DNA from: Camarhynchus parvulus
Lineage: Eukaryota; Chordata; Aves; Passeriformes; Thraupidae
Assembly: GCF_901933205.1 (NCBI RefSeq)
Contig: NC_044574.1
Coordinates: 5,044,733-5,108,732, forward strand
DNA length: 64,000 bases
Direction: 5' to 3'
Below, piece after piece: positions 51,478 to 63,455 of this stretch. The notes under the pieces were generated by a model. It searched no databases and was not told the origin of the DNA. It saw only the letters and a program-made list of their open reading frames with translations. Within the stretch, counting starts at the first letter, position 1; each line of letters begins with the position of its first letter. A program made the position numbers and the translations under genes.

Positions 51478-51977
51478 TATGGGAATAAATCACACAGGAC
51501 TCCATTTTCTTCATGGTAGAAAAAGGCTAAAGGAAAAAGTTATTCACAAAACTCCTTTAATGCAGTTTTACAGACCTTGTGTGGGACTCCAATTGGTTGG
51601 TAGTTTTCTTGCCAATTACTTGATTGGTTAGTAACAAGTTGTTATTCTGTATTGATTGGTCACTCAAAATCTGGGTGTCTACATGCAGGGAGAGTTGTTT
51701 ATTTTATTTTTCTATCTAATGGTGTAAAACCAGTTTAGTTTAATGGTGTAAAAATGGTTTTCATTTTTTCTATCTAATGGTGTAAAAACAGTTTATACAG
51801 GTGCCAGTTATTTTTTACCCAGGGATAGATTGTTATATTAACAAATTGCTCACAACAGGATTGCTTTCAAATAGGAACTTGCAAAATTCTAGCTTTACAA
51901 GGCCAGCCACTGATTCCAGGAGAGCAGACTTGGTTTTGTGAAGCCTTTCTTTATGATTTTTATACCAGATTTCTATA
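51478..51977 (-). mobile_element. 500-bp insertion in CR1, candidate LTR
   Basis: This block interrupts the CR1 between two exact copies of TCTGAT (51472-51477 and 51978-51983), a 6-bp target duplication. It contains three CCAAT-type boxes in antisense (ATTGG near 51593, 51624 and 51656), three tandem-like copies of an 'aatggtgtaaaa' motif at about 51711-51795, and an antisense polyadenylation-like TTTATT-poor 3' end with GGGAATAAATC on the plus strand. Size, CCAAT boxes and 6-bp duplication suggest an ERV LTR, probably on the minus strand, but I do not recognise the family and the ends lack canonical TG...CA. It could instead be another type of transposon. Confidence 0.5.
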
Positions 51978-52145
51978 TCTGATAACCTTAGTGCCTCCTC
52001 TGGATTCACTCCAGCAGCTCCAGGTCCTTCCTGTGCTTGGCCCCAGAGCTGGAGGAGCTCTGCAGGTGGGCTCTGAGGGCAGAATCCCCTCCCTTGACCT
52101 GCCCATACAGCCTTGGATGCAGCCCAAGACACACCTGGGGCTCTC
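51978..52145 (-). mobile_element. CR1 LINE, segment 2 of the split copy
   Basis: The antisense CR1 resumes with 'gtgcctcctctggattcac', 'cagcagctccaggtccttcc', 'ccagagctggagg', 'agaatcccctcccttgacct' and 'gatgcagccca'. It breaks off at 52145 where the 658-bp LTR was inserted, and continues at 52804. Confidence 0.9.
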
Positions 52146-52803
52146 TGTTGAAGATTGCATGCAAGATGTTTTCCATTACCATCTGTATGGCTGATTACCT
52201 TGTCAAGTGAGCAGTTTCCTTATCTCTCTCTTTGAATGACCACATTCACACCTTCCTCGGGAGGGACCTCCGCTATAACAACTATTGAATATCGGTGCAT
52301 GACTGATAAGAACTATAACATCCCATTGTGAGATGCTCCCCCAGGGAGGACCAAGCACTCTACCCCATATACTCTGAATTCTGAAATTGCAGTTCAGTTT
52401 TGTTCTCCACGAGATTCCCCAGAGGAACAGCAGCTGCCTTTTCCTCCTGGATCTTCAGAGGAAGACTACATCCTTCTCTACAGATTCCCCTTGCTCCAAC
52501 AGAATCACGCCTGATACTTCAGAGGACTGCAGCCACATTTTCAATCGGACTGCCACCAACACCCGGACCCACAGGGTGTCAGGTTGGGTTCTGACTCTGT
52601 CAGTGTTGTTCCAGTGGACTGTATTGTTTATTTTATCCTTTTATTTCTTCCCTATTAAAGAACTGTTATTGCCTGCTCCCATATCTTTGCCTGAGAGCCC
52701 CTTAATTTAAAATTTAACGGAGGGGTGGGGAGGGTTTACATTCTCAATTTCAGGGGAAGCTCCTGCCTTCCTTAGCAGACTCCTGTCTTTCCAAACCAAG
52801 ACA
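52146..52803 (+). mobile_element. solo LTR (ERV, third family) nested in CR1
   Basis: The 658-bp element starts TGTTGAAGATTGCATG and ends CAAACCAAGACA. It holds 'ggtgcatgactgataagaac', 'cccattgtgagatgctcccc', an ATTAAA polyadenylation signal at 52654-52659 and 'tttgcctgagagcccctt'. I recognise it as a common avian LTR type, probably ERVL-related, in plus orientation. CR1 sequence on both sides (ggctctc before, ctgggctgc after) fits together into the normal CR1 order, so the insertion point is clear, but no exact target duplication can be read. Open frames at 52387-52710 and 52400-52594 lie wholly in the LTR and are not genes. Confidence 0.85.
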
Positions 52804-52957
52804 CTGGGCTGCAAGGGAATGTGGCTGGGCCATGTCCACCCACCAGCATCCCAATCCTTCTTCCTAGGGCTGCTCCACCTGGTCACCCCCAGCCTGTGCT
52901 GACCTTGGGCCCCAGCCCAGTGCAGCACCTCGCCCTGGCCTTGTTGAACCTCATGAG
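52804..52957 (-). mobile_element. CR1 LINE, segment 3 of the split copy
   Basis: The antisense CR1 continues with 'ctgggctgcaaggg', 'ggccatgtccacccaccagc', 'ctagggctgctccacctggt', 'cccccagcctgtgctgacc' and 'ggccttgttgaacctcatga'. It ends at about 52957, the 5' truncation point of the element. The reassembled CR1 would be roughly 0.76 kb. Confidence 0.88.
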
Positions 52958-55704
52958 AATCCCAGAAATTTCATTTCCAAACAGCAGCAGGCTGGTTTAT
53001 GAAGCAAAGGCTGGTTACATCCCTGGATTGTTTAGACTCTAAGCCATGCAAAAGTCAACCAATGTGAAAAATAACGGGTTTTAGTCAGGTCCTGAGAATT
53101 GTCTCAGGCAGATTTTCAGTTTTTCTGGGTAGTGTATGTGCAATATTCCCCACCAGCCACTGCACAATATTTATAAACCTGTTCTGTCATTAATGATATT
53201 TTAGATTTGTCTCCAGATGTGCTGTTTTCCTACTCAAAAAGCATCCTTACTTAGATGAAACACATTTATGAAAGAAATCAAATGCCACTAGGGGAGTTCT
53301 CTATATGAGCCATGACTCCTAAGGCTCCAGGTCTTCAACACATAAATTTTAATTGGCTTATGTTGCCTTGTGCTGCCAAGAGCTTTCTGCTGACATAAAG
53401 ATCAAAATTTTTTTTAAACATTGGACTTATCCCCAAATGTAAAAGCATTATTTGAGTTTAGTGTTCAGAATCCACAACACAAACAAATAAAATGCTACCA
53501 CAAAACTTTAAAAGCGCCAGATCAGTACAAATCTTTTTATTGTGCGAAAGTCTTTTTTATTGTGTTGGTTTTTTGTTGTTGTGGTTTTTTTTTAACTACA
53601 TGCTGCCTGAAATGTACCAGTAAACACGGGAGGATGAAAAGATTTAGGCAAATTATAAAAAGATCATAATAAATGACATAATAAATGATAAATTGTAAAA
53701 AAATATAACAAATCAATTACAAAATATAGCCAACATTTTAATTACAGTGGAAAGAAAAATTAGTAGATTTTCATAAGAACATACACAGATTAAAATTTCC
53801 AAAGGGAAAGTCTTTAAAAGGATTAGATGTGCATACTCAGAGGTGGATTAACTGCTATGAATATAAAATGTCAGCTCTGTTCCAAGTCTGTAATACCAAG
53901 AATATTGAACAAATCCTCTTGTCACTTAATGGAGAAAGAAGTCTGAAAGCATCAATTTTAGCAAGAACTTAAAGAACAAACACAGCTCAGAGAGTAATTA
54001 ATTATAGAAATGGGATCACCCAAGAATTCCCTCTGTACATTTTACAGGGAAAGATGATAGAAGAGTTTCCACAGACTATTCCATATCTAGTTCAAAAACC
54101 AACCTCTCTGGGAAGCAGGGGAGTCTATTATATTTTAATAGTCTAGACAGGCAAAAAATAAGTGAAGATAATATTCCAGTAAATTCCCAGAGAAGGAAAT
54201 TTTGAGCAAAACACTCAATTTCTCCCGGGCTTTAGCGCTGAAGTTCTTCAATGTGTGAGCCCGTCTGAAGAAGGAAGCACAAAAAGACATTCAGGGACAG
54301 ACAGAGGGAAAAAGCAGTAGGGAAAATGAGAATTCACAGCTGAAGGAAGCAAGATACGGACCCTACAACACCCTGCCACTGTTCCCTGTTGGAGCCAACA
54401 TGGAGATTATTGCATCAATGTCTTTGCTCCGTCCCCTGCTGAGCACAAGTGCAAGGTAAGATGCCAAAGGTTCTGCTAAAAAAGGGCAGTTTTCCAAGGA
54501 TTTTCTTGCAAATCCAACAATTCTGACAATGAATCATCTGATCTTTACAATTTTAAGACAACACCATCAAGAATCTGGTTGTCCTCATGTAATTTATTCA
54601 GAGATAATTTAGACTCAAATATCCCATTCTCCCGAATAAAGGTTTAAAGTAAAAGTAGCAGCCATGGAATATCCCCTTTAGACTTTGACCCATAACTCTA
54701 CAAAGCATACTCTTTGATTAATCATGTGTGTGCTCTTGTTCTCCTGATAACTAATTCCTCAATCTGGTTTCCCCATCATCTGTGGCATTTCTACTCTGAT
54801 TTATGGACTGTATTGTATTGTCACAGTCACTGGAGCTTTTGAAGGAAGGAGGCATTGAACTGAAATATTGCTCTTACAGTCAGGAGGCAGACCCTGAAAA
54901 AAAATGCATGAAGCTTAAAAAGGAAACTGAGGTTTTTGGGGGTTTTTTCCCCCTTCGGATTTCTTGAGCCCTAAAGCATAACAATTCCAAAGTTTTCTTT
55001 AAACTGCTTAATGATATGATTCCAGAAGCTATGGCTGTTAATTGCCAGAGTCACAATAAAAATCACAAAACACAACCCTAAATAATAGATTTCACTTTCT
55101 CTCCACAAATTTGTGTGATTTAGTGGAGGAAGGTAGGGAAAAAAAGAGTTTTCATTTCACTTAAGTAACAGTTTAACAACTTGTGAAAATCAGCTTAAAC
55201 TGCTGGAGAAAGCATGAAATGAACATTTCCAGAATACAAAGATAGAGAGAATTTTTGTATTATAACAATTACTGCATATCACAGGAAATGAGATATTTTG
55301 TCCCAGCAGAGAGCAATCTGATTGTGTAAGGCACTCAAGGTGACAAGAGTGATAATAAAACCTCTCATGACAAATTAGCAACTGCAATATTATATCAGCT
55401 CATCTGCAGCACCAAGGCTGCAGAGGCTGAAGTACAAATACACGTGTATTAAATTTACCATTAGCATTGCTTTCACTGACTTCCCTTTCTCAGTCACAGG
55501 ACACCTCTGTGTTCAATTCAGCTGGATTCAGAAACAGAAGAAAAGCAGAATACACTCCTGAAATCACATTTAACTCCTTAATCACACAAATTCAATGGGA
55601 GGAAACTGAGGTGGGAAAAGAAACCATCAGTTTATTCAGACATGATTTGACCTTTGTGAAACCACTTCGGTTGTCTCTCATCACCTCTGTCATCCACATA
55701 CCTT
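52958..55704. other. noncoding sequence, nothing recognised
   Basis: About 2.7 kb without a recognised repeat family or exon. A short imperfect duplication with CTTTTTATTGTG-like words lies at about 53529-53566. Confidence 0.5.
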
Positions 55705-55805
55705 CCAGGGATTCCAGGTGAATCCATTCCATGATCTTACCAGGCATGGAGGTGAGGCTGAGTGATGAGTAATTCCGGGGTCCTGCTTTTACCCATTTTT
55801 TAAAG
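55705..55805 (-). mobile_element. CR1 LINE fragment, internal (reverse transcriptase region), antisense
   Basis: The plus strand reads 'ccatgatcttaccaggcatg', 'gaggtgaggctgag', 'gtaattccggggtcctgc' and 'tttaaagatg', which follow the antisense order of an internal coding part of avian CR1 as I recall it. It is short and mutated. A plus-strand CR1 3' end begins some 20 bases later, so two CR1 pieces meet in opposite orientation. Confidence 0.6.
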
Positions 55806-55825
55806 ATGTTAAGATGTTTGGTCAG

Positions 55826-55894
55826 TCAGTGGAAAAAGCTGCCCAGAGAAATGGTGGAAACACCACCCCTGGAAATGTTCAAGAGGCAGGTGTA
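55826..55894 (+). mobile_element. CR1 LINE 3' region, left part (split by LTR)
   Basis: Plus-strand CR1 landmarks: 'ctgcccagagaaatggtgga', 'cacccctggaaatgttcaag', 'aggcaggtg'. The element is cut by the LTR at 55895 and continues after it at about 56331. Confidence 0.85.
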
Positions 55895-56320
55895 TATTGT
55901 ATTTGCAGGGAAACGTCCCAATGAAGGCAGGAAGGATGAATCTGACTCCATGTTCTCAGAAGGCTAATTTATTACTTTATGATACTATATTATATTAAAT
56001 AATGCTATACTATACTACACTATAGAATACAGAAAGGATACTTACAGAAGGCTAAAAAGATAATAATGAAAACCCTGACTCTCTCCAGAGTCCCAACCCA
56101 GCTTGGCCCTGATTGGCCAAAGAGTCAGAACAACTCACAGCAGAATCCAATGGAATAATCACCTGTGGGTAAACAATCTCCAAACACATTCCACATGAGC
56201 ACAACACAGGAGAAGCAAATGAGATAAGAATTGTTTTCATTTTTTTTTTCTGAGGCTTCTCAGCTTCCCAGGAGAAAAATCCTGGGTGAAGGGATTTTTT
56301 CAGAGAATGTGAATGTCACA
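55895..56320 (-). mobile_element. solo LTR, main family, minus strand, nested in CR1
   Basis: The 426-bp element read on the minus strand starts TGTGACATTCACA and ends GCAAATACAATA, the same ends as the 63.5 kb copy. Internal landmarks include 'ttggccaatcagggccaagc' (CCAAT box), 'ccttctgtaagtatcctttc' and an AATAAA signal (plus TTTATT at 55968-55973). It is very close to the 63456-63871 copy, with one shared run of more than 60 identical bases. The 6-bp flanks GGTGTA and CACATA do not match. Ten bases (56321-56330) sit between the LTR and the resumed CR1 and belong to neither. Open frames at 56052-56240 and 56231-56425 are byproducts. Confidence 0.88.
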
Positions 56321-56330
56321 CACATATTAT

Positions 56331-56386
56331 GTGTGTGGCATTTGGGAATATGGCTCGGTGGTAAATGTGGTGGTGCTCATTTATTG
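56331..56386 (+). mobile_element. CR1 LINE 3' region, right part
   Basis: After the LTR the sequence reads 'gtgtgtggcatttgggaat', 'atggctcggtggtaaatgtg', 'gtggtgctcatttattgg', which is the expected continuation of the CR1 3' end that broke off at 55894. The usual terminal motif is missing or decayed. Confidence 0.7.
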
Positions 56387-59300
56387 GGAGGTGGAGGTAC
56401 AACTTCCTCTGTCTTCCTTTTCTGACTAATTTATTAGTAAGATCCACTTTGGGGTATAGACCCTGCTTATACAAATGTGTCAATACATTGAAGAATAATT
56501 TTGCCTCCTGTTTTTCTCCTAGATCCTAATTTCTTAGCCTTTCATTCGCTGTGTGTTGCCTTGTCTGGTTTTGAGCAGATCAGCTAATTTCCTCTGCTGC
56601 TAAGTATGTGTGCTTTGGTTATATCTGCAATTCTAAAATCTGAATTGTTGTGGGGGACCTCAAGTGGTCATTAATTCATCCTGCTGCTCAGGAAAGCCTA
56701 ATACACAGTCTGCTCCCTGCCTGTGAGCCTGCACTGGTTGGTGTCAGTCCCTGAATTTTCTCTTTTTAAAATTAACCTCATGATGTTCCTGTCTGTCTAT
56801 TCCTCAAGCTTAATGATGTTCATCTGATTGTGCTTTCCTTAGATTTTCCTTGGACTCCTTGGCACTACAGATTTTCATGAAACCTACCTGAAAAAGAAAG
56901 GGAAGTTTCCAAATGTGTTTTCTGCTTCCTATTTTGTGAAATTTTATGGAAAATAGAGATTTTGGCAAAGGAAAAGGAAATACTTGTCAGGAGGGCTGTG
57001 GGCAAGGTACTGGGGAATTCAGGGGCTCTTTGGTCCATTAGGGTGCATCCCACTGCTCCCAACAAGAGAGCAGGACATGATTCAGAGAAGAGAACCCATT
57101 TCTGCATGAACTCTGCCATCTCACAAGTGGCAATTTTGCCTGCTAGACAATGGGACCAAGCCCTACACTCTCTCCATGTAAGTATCATCATTAATGCAAA
57201 GGATAAGGAGTAATCATTATTGCTGGTTTGTCACAGAAAGCAAACGACACTAAGTGATACCATAGGCACAGCGATATAATTTGGCACACAATAGAACATA
57301 ACACGCATCCAGATGGCCACTGACAAAGAGAAGGTTTTAAATACAGCCAGGAAAAGCTCAGCCTCACTCCCATGAAGATGTGATTGAAGCCCCTGATTTC
57401 TGAATGCTCATGGAGCACTGGAAAGAGGAAAAAAACTGCTGTCAATATCCTTATCATTTCTCATTAGCAGCAGGAAACTAACAGAACCCTGCCACAGCAT
57501 TTATCCTACAATAATTGAAATTCTGATGGTGGGACATTTTAAATGCAGAAGAAAAATTCTGCCCCTAGAGACAGCTAACCAAAAATATGCCACTAATAAA
57601 CATAGTGGTCCTAATGATAATTTGTTTTCAGCTCACAGCAATAACGAACATTTTGCTGTTAATGGATGGTGCTAAGTGGAATATATAAAGTAAGGACTCA
57701 AAGAGAGGTTTTACATTTCAGAAAGCAAGCTCTGCTCATGCTGCTCTAAAGCCATAGCAGAGCTATTCAGTGCTGTGAAGTCACAGAGATGATTGATATA
57801 GAGATAGCTATTTAGAAAGCCAATCCAGGAAGCTGCAAGCATACTTTAATTCCACCTAAATATTATTTTAGTTACTGCCAGTTATTGCAAATATAAACTA
57901 ATGTTCTTTTTACTTGTATCAGCTAAAGAAATATCATGATAGATTACATGAGTTATAGAAAAAAGCAGACTTATTCTGGCTTTGCTGTAACAGCAATTCA
58001 AATCACAAGCCAGCATCAGTATTTTTCCTCCTGGAGTCTGAAGGCACATAAATATTAAAATGTAATTTGAAATTTCTGGCCAGGTCCCAGAACAGTATTG
58101 TTTATGCAGTGTTTGACAGTGCTATTCAAATAAATCAAGTAACAAATGTGTCATGATTACTGTTAAAGTGGAAACTGCAGCACTAACAACTATTAAGATA
58201 AATGATGCCATGCGTGGAAAGTATTTTATGGGTTCTCTGTCTCTGTGCATGGGTGTGCAGGCATGCACAATCAGCTGTCTCCCAGGAAAATTAAAACTGC
58301 ATCCAGGGATGAATATTGCAAACAACCAGCAATGACAGCATATTCACTTGTTGTGCATGGGATAAAATAGACTTCTGCTGTGATATTTCACTAAATCTTG
58401 GCTGCTTTTGAGTAAGCTTAGAGTTTGGGGGTTTTTGTCTTATTTTTTTCTTAACAGACAGACAGAAAGAATTTTGGCAGTAATCAGAGAAATACAAGGA
58501 GTTACTATAGCCAGCTGTCTGTTTCTTTTTGTAGCAGCATGTTGTTGGGAGATATTAAATTGTAATCAAAAGTAGAATTTAATCTCCAGCAAAAAGAAGG
58601 CTGGAATTAGAGGTTTAGGGAGGGACTGATCACGTTCAAGGCCCCATCTCCACAATGTGGATGTCTACAGCTGAGCCATTCAATTCTGTATATTGTCATG
58701 TGAGAGACAGGCATTTTTAGAGAAATCATCTGGCCTATTTGAGATGTCTATATTTAGCCAATGTCACTGTGACACAGACTGAGCATCTCTGAGTGCCTGT
58801 GAGCAATGTTTGCAGTGGTGTCACATTATCTCCATTGAAGGCCTGCACCATGGTGTGTTGTTCTGGTATCTCTGGCTACCTGAAACCAATGGGACATGGG
58901 AACATGGTTATTTTGTTGGCTGGACAAGGAGCTTAGAAACATCTGGTTAAGTGTCCTCACCTTCTAGTGTTAGCAGGAAGATGTCTGAGCCCAGGCAGTG
59001 TAAATTAATGCACATTTCAACTGGTGGGCAAACCTAAAATGCAGGAGCCTGACGCAAATAAAAATAAAAAGTTGATGAGAATCGCAGACCAATAAGCACA
59101 GGCACATCTTTTATTGTTGTTGCTAAAAGATGTCAAGCTCTCAAGTCCTTAACCTGACTCTGCAGGGTGTCAGAACTTGCCTGAGATCACCTTGGCTTGC
59201 TCTGATTTGTGTTTGTTTCTCTGTAGTAACAAATATCAGAGAGTCCCTTGAATGAGGAATTGTGTTCTAGTTTAGCTTTAGTTTGCAACGATAACAAGTA

Positions 59301-62300
59301 CAAGTAAAATTAGGAAACTGAGGACAACACCAGAGTAAAGGGTTGTCCAGATCGAGAAGGCACAACAATTTTACAACAATTTTAATTTTATTATTAATTA
59401 AGTTTTACCATAATTATATATGTAATTACACAGCCCAAATTAACTAGACTGCTAAAACTTCAATTGTGCTAACAATAAATTCATAGCTCCGTATATATGG
59501 TGTGCTCTCTTTTGGCCATAACAAAACTTTTGGTATAATAAGATACTAATGAGCTTGGGTAATTAGCTACCAACAGCAGGTTTAAAATCAGCTTGTTCTA
59601 TCCTTACTTTTAGCTTTGTAAATGATAATGAGTCTAACATTCTCATCAGAAAATTGATTAGTGTACAAAGTCCACTGGCAGAGTGTTTGATTAGGACATT
59701 GATGATGCAGTACATTGATTAAAGAGCTCTTGATGGCATTTACATTCATCTATAGTTCCTTTGGCCAAAAAGGTGTGACCTACGTTTTAAAACTGATTTT
59801 GTAACCTAAGAAATCAAGGTCCTGGTTGGTATGAAAAAGATGTTGCCCTCAGAGCCAGCAGCAGACCTCAGATGCCAGTCTGGATATGCTGCAGGAATAA
59901 CACAACCTTTGTACCCAGAGAAGAAATTTCAGTTAAAGGTTCATTTTAATAAAACTGGAGAGAATAAATGAATGCACAGCTCATTCTCAGTGTCTCTACC
60001 TGTTGCCATGGTTCTATCCACATGTCAAAAATCTATGACCACCCTCAGTGGAATTGCCACACACTTGATCCGCTGAGCTCAGAGAAACCAGGGACAAACT
60101 TCTTGGGTATGCTAAAAAAAAGTGTAGAAGAGAGGAAAGACTTATATAACCTGTCTGAAGAGTTTGAATACCATGCTTGTAAATAAAACTCTTGTACCAC
60201 TTCACCACATTTAGCTAAATGCACCTATTAAGACTTTAATTAAAGCTGATGGAGCATGTACAAAAAAAGTGAAAGAAAATTAGGACTTCAAGAAACATTC
60301 AAAAATGTAAGTAGGCATTTGAGACCAGGTGGGAGACCGGGGAAGGCCAGTGCCAATAGACCTGACAATCCAGCAGAAACAGGTGAAAGCTGATTTTGTC
60401 TTGCTTAGAAATCTCATTTGCCAAAGCAGGACTTCTTTATGGGTGGGAAATCAAATCCAGTGGTGTAAGCTGCCCCAAGCCTGAACATGAATTTCCCCTG
60501 CCCTGTGCGCTAAGTCTGGAAATGTTGTCTGTGATCTAAGTATGCTGTAAATCATGTGATGTTTTACCCTGTCTTAGGCAGATAACTTACTTTATGGAAA
60601 TGAATGGGGAATAGATCAAACAAACACTTTGTACAACAAATTCAGTTAGTTTGATATTCACAAAGTATCCCTCAGTCACCAAAAAGGACAAATAAGAAGA
60701 AAAGACTGATTTCAAACATGATCATGTCATTTTTGATGTCTGGAATCAGTTGCTCAGGGCTCTTTAAAGCAGTCACTTGTGTTTTAGAGTAATGATTAAT
60801 CAGAATATTTTAAAGGCTGATGGGTAATTCAGTATTTATAGAAAGCTTAGTTTTTGGTCCCCATTTTACAGCTCCCTGTCAAAGGATTGATTACTGCTCC
60901 TGTAGCTGACCGGTGGAAATTAGTGTTGCTGTAAATTTTTAGCCAGCTAATCAGCAAAAATATCCAGGAAGAAAGTAAATTCATACACTACTTATTCATT
61001 ATGAAATGAAAAATAATTATTTTTGTCTTGGCTGATTGCTTATTTTATATGTATGCATATGCAAAATAGAGAATCAGACATAACATTGTGTCATCTCTGC
61101 TCCCCAACTTATCGTGAAATGTTTCTATTTTTCTTATCCTATAGCATAATTAAAATCAGTATAATATTTTCCTTTATGACTAATCAACTATAATTTTCTA
61201 CTCTTTTTAAATATCTTATTTTTCTTCAGACTTATGAAAGAGCATAGGAGAACTATTTTTAATAGTTCCCCAAGTGTTTTCACCTCAAAATTTAATTTGA
61301 GTGTCATAATTTCTTTCATCCCTCTTTTGTTATTTCTGAAATAACACAGAATATGGAATTAAACGTGGAATTTCTTTTCTTACCAACAGACATCATCAGA
61401 AAAAAGAGTCAGTTTGGGCATGCTTAGGGCTTTTATGTGATGAGATGCCCAAATTTTTTACTCTTTTAGTTTATTTGTTTGTTTTCAATATATAGATTGC
61501 TCTATATCCACTTTATATGAAAAGAAAACAGCGCTGCCTTTTGCTAATAATGGATATCCAGGAAATGCAGTAGCTCATAAGATCCCTGAGGAAAACAGAA
61601 GTAATTTTCAGTTCACTTAGAGCCTGGAGAGAAACAGAATTTTCTCATTGATGGGGGAAAAAAAATACAGTGGTTTATGTACTTTCTAGGGTCTGGTGTT
61701 CAAAGCCAGAAATTCACATGCCAGAAGAATTGCCAGTTTGTACACAGATATAAAAGGTGTTTACCTGAATTATTAATTCACATACCTGTGAATTGTTGTG
61801 GCTTCAAAGTGCAAACAGTCATTGCAAGAAATGACAGCAAAAAGCTGAAAACAATAAGGCAGCTTGCCAATATTGCAAAGTTAGACTAGAATGTGAAAAC
61901 CTTGTGCTGAAGGTTAATGTCACACCTTAATGAAATTTTTTTGAAGTTTATGACTAAAAAGTCCAGATGGTAAACCAACAGATCAGGTGAAGGAATGAGC
62001 CCTCCTGATATCTCATAATAAGCCCAATGTATGATTTAAAATGGCACCCAGATGAGTTTTCATTTCCAGCTCCCTCATAATTCTACACAATGAAAGACTT
62101 GATAATGTATAAAAGCGATTAAATGCAATGCTGATATCCTCAGAGTCATCTTTTTCCCTGTGATATTGAAAATATCTGTGGTATATTATGTATGGTTTTG
62201 TAAATGATATACATTTTTCATAGCTGCTTTCACTGACAATTTTCTTCTTCTAATGGCTGTACAATTAAACAGTAATGGGATATTTAGGCTTATGTATATT

Positions 62301-63121
62301 CATGGAGAAGTAGTTATAACAAAAACCCATATAATTAACTATGACCCCCCCCAAAAAACCACTTTTGTTTATGCACCAATTTTTATTTTTCATAGACCTT
62401 ATTCTTCCCTGCAGATAATAATATTGACAAGCAGTATAGAATATGAACTTTGAAATCCACATGAGGTCTTTGTGGCTAAAGATTTGTTTTCAGCGCAGTT
62501 TGTATTAACTCTGGCTACAGAAATGCCTAGGGCTTGGACTTGTGCATTTTCAATGATCTTTCTACACACAGGGGGGCACATTATTGTCTAGTCCAAATAT
62601 ACAGAGTGGCAAAACTAAGGGAGATTTGTTTGATGCTTCCTTTGCAAACCTGTGGTGCAAAATTAGCTTCTTCTGTATTTTTTCCAGATTAATTATTTTA
62701 AGATTGTATCCACTCAAAATTTGCACCCTCTCACAATAGTAGTTTTTGGTCTACCAGTTCTTGAAATGTCCAGTTCACTAGAAAACAGGATATTTCATGT
62801 TTCCACTCCTTTCCAGTGCTCTGTGGAGAGGCATGAGTTCCAGATGGGAGCTCATGACCTCTTGGATTTTCTGAACTTAAAATATTAAGCTGATTAAATT
62901 CAGGAGAATTTTGTCATTGACTTCAGGACATCCTTTGACTTCTGTTGTGCCAGCATTTACTCCTCTCTTTTTGAATACCGTACCTGAATTTGTAGATACA
63001 ACTTTGAATTTCAAATTCATTTTCATATCATAATTACAGGTTTTCAACATTAGTAGGACAAACTATCTGAGTAATTAATTTGTTTCATTGTTTTACATCT
63101 CTCTTGAGGTGGGCTTTTTAC
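56387..63121. other. noncoding sequence, no recognised repeat family
   Basis: About 6.7 kb without recognised repeats or exons. Intervals 57600-57840 and 60730-60960 are non-repetitive and rich in short AT-cored motifs and could be conserved noncoding sequence, but this is unmeasured. Open frames of up to 108 codons (56865-57191 minus) are unrecognised. Confidence 0.45.
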
Positions 63122-63149
63122 TATTATTATTATTGTTGTTGTTGTTTTT
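63122..63149. repeat. (ATT)n-(GTT)n microsatellite
   Basis: Four ATT triplets run directly into four GTT triplets. Confidence 0.9.
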
Positions 63150-63449
63150 CCTCTGAAATTATTATCTCACAGCACTTGTTTTCAGGGTTTATTTCCTACT
63201 ACATTAATTTTTCATGGATATTGTTGGCCCCTGCTGCCTTAACATGACTATCAAACTACAGCTCCATGGGCACAAACCTTGTTACTTATTCCAACTTGAC
63301 TGCCATAAAGAAACATTTTCTCAACCAGCTCAAGCAGAGATAGACCAAAGTTTACCACCTCTTGGTCTGAACTGCTGCTTTCTTGGAACTTTTTGTGAGG
63401 AACCTCACACTCATAGAACATCTCTGAAAATGAATTTGTAAGTATGACA
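63150..63449. other. noncoding sequence, nothing recognised
   Basis: Contains a 75-codon open frame at 63214-63441 with no recognisable family. No repeat seen. Confidence 0.45.
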
Positions 63450-63455
63450 GACTAT
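63450..63455 (-). repeat. target site duplication GACTAT (left copy)
   Basis: Repeated exactly at 63872-63877, directly outside the LTR ends; the match extends leftward for two more bases (CA), which on the right side belong to the LTR end. Confidence 0.8.

Noticed and set aside
52387..52710. 107-codon open frame, plus strand
   Set aside because: It lies entirely inside the 658-bp LTR and resembles no retroviral protein.
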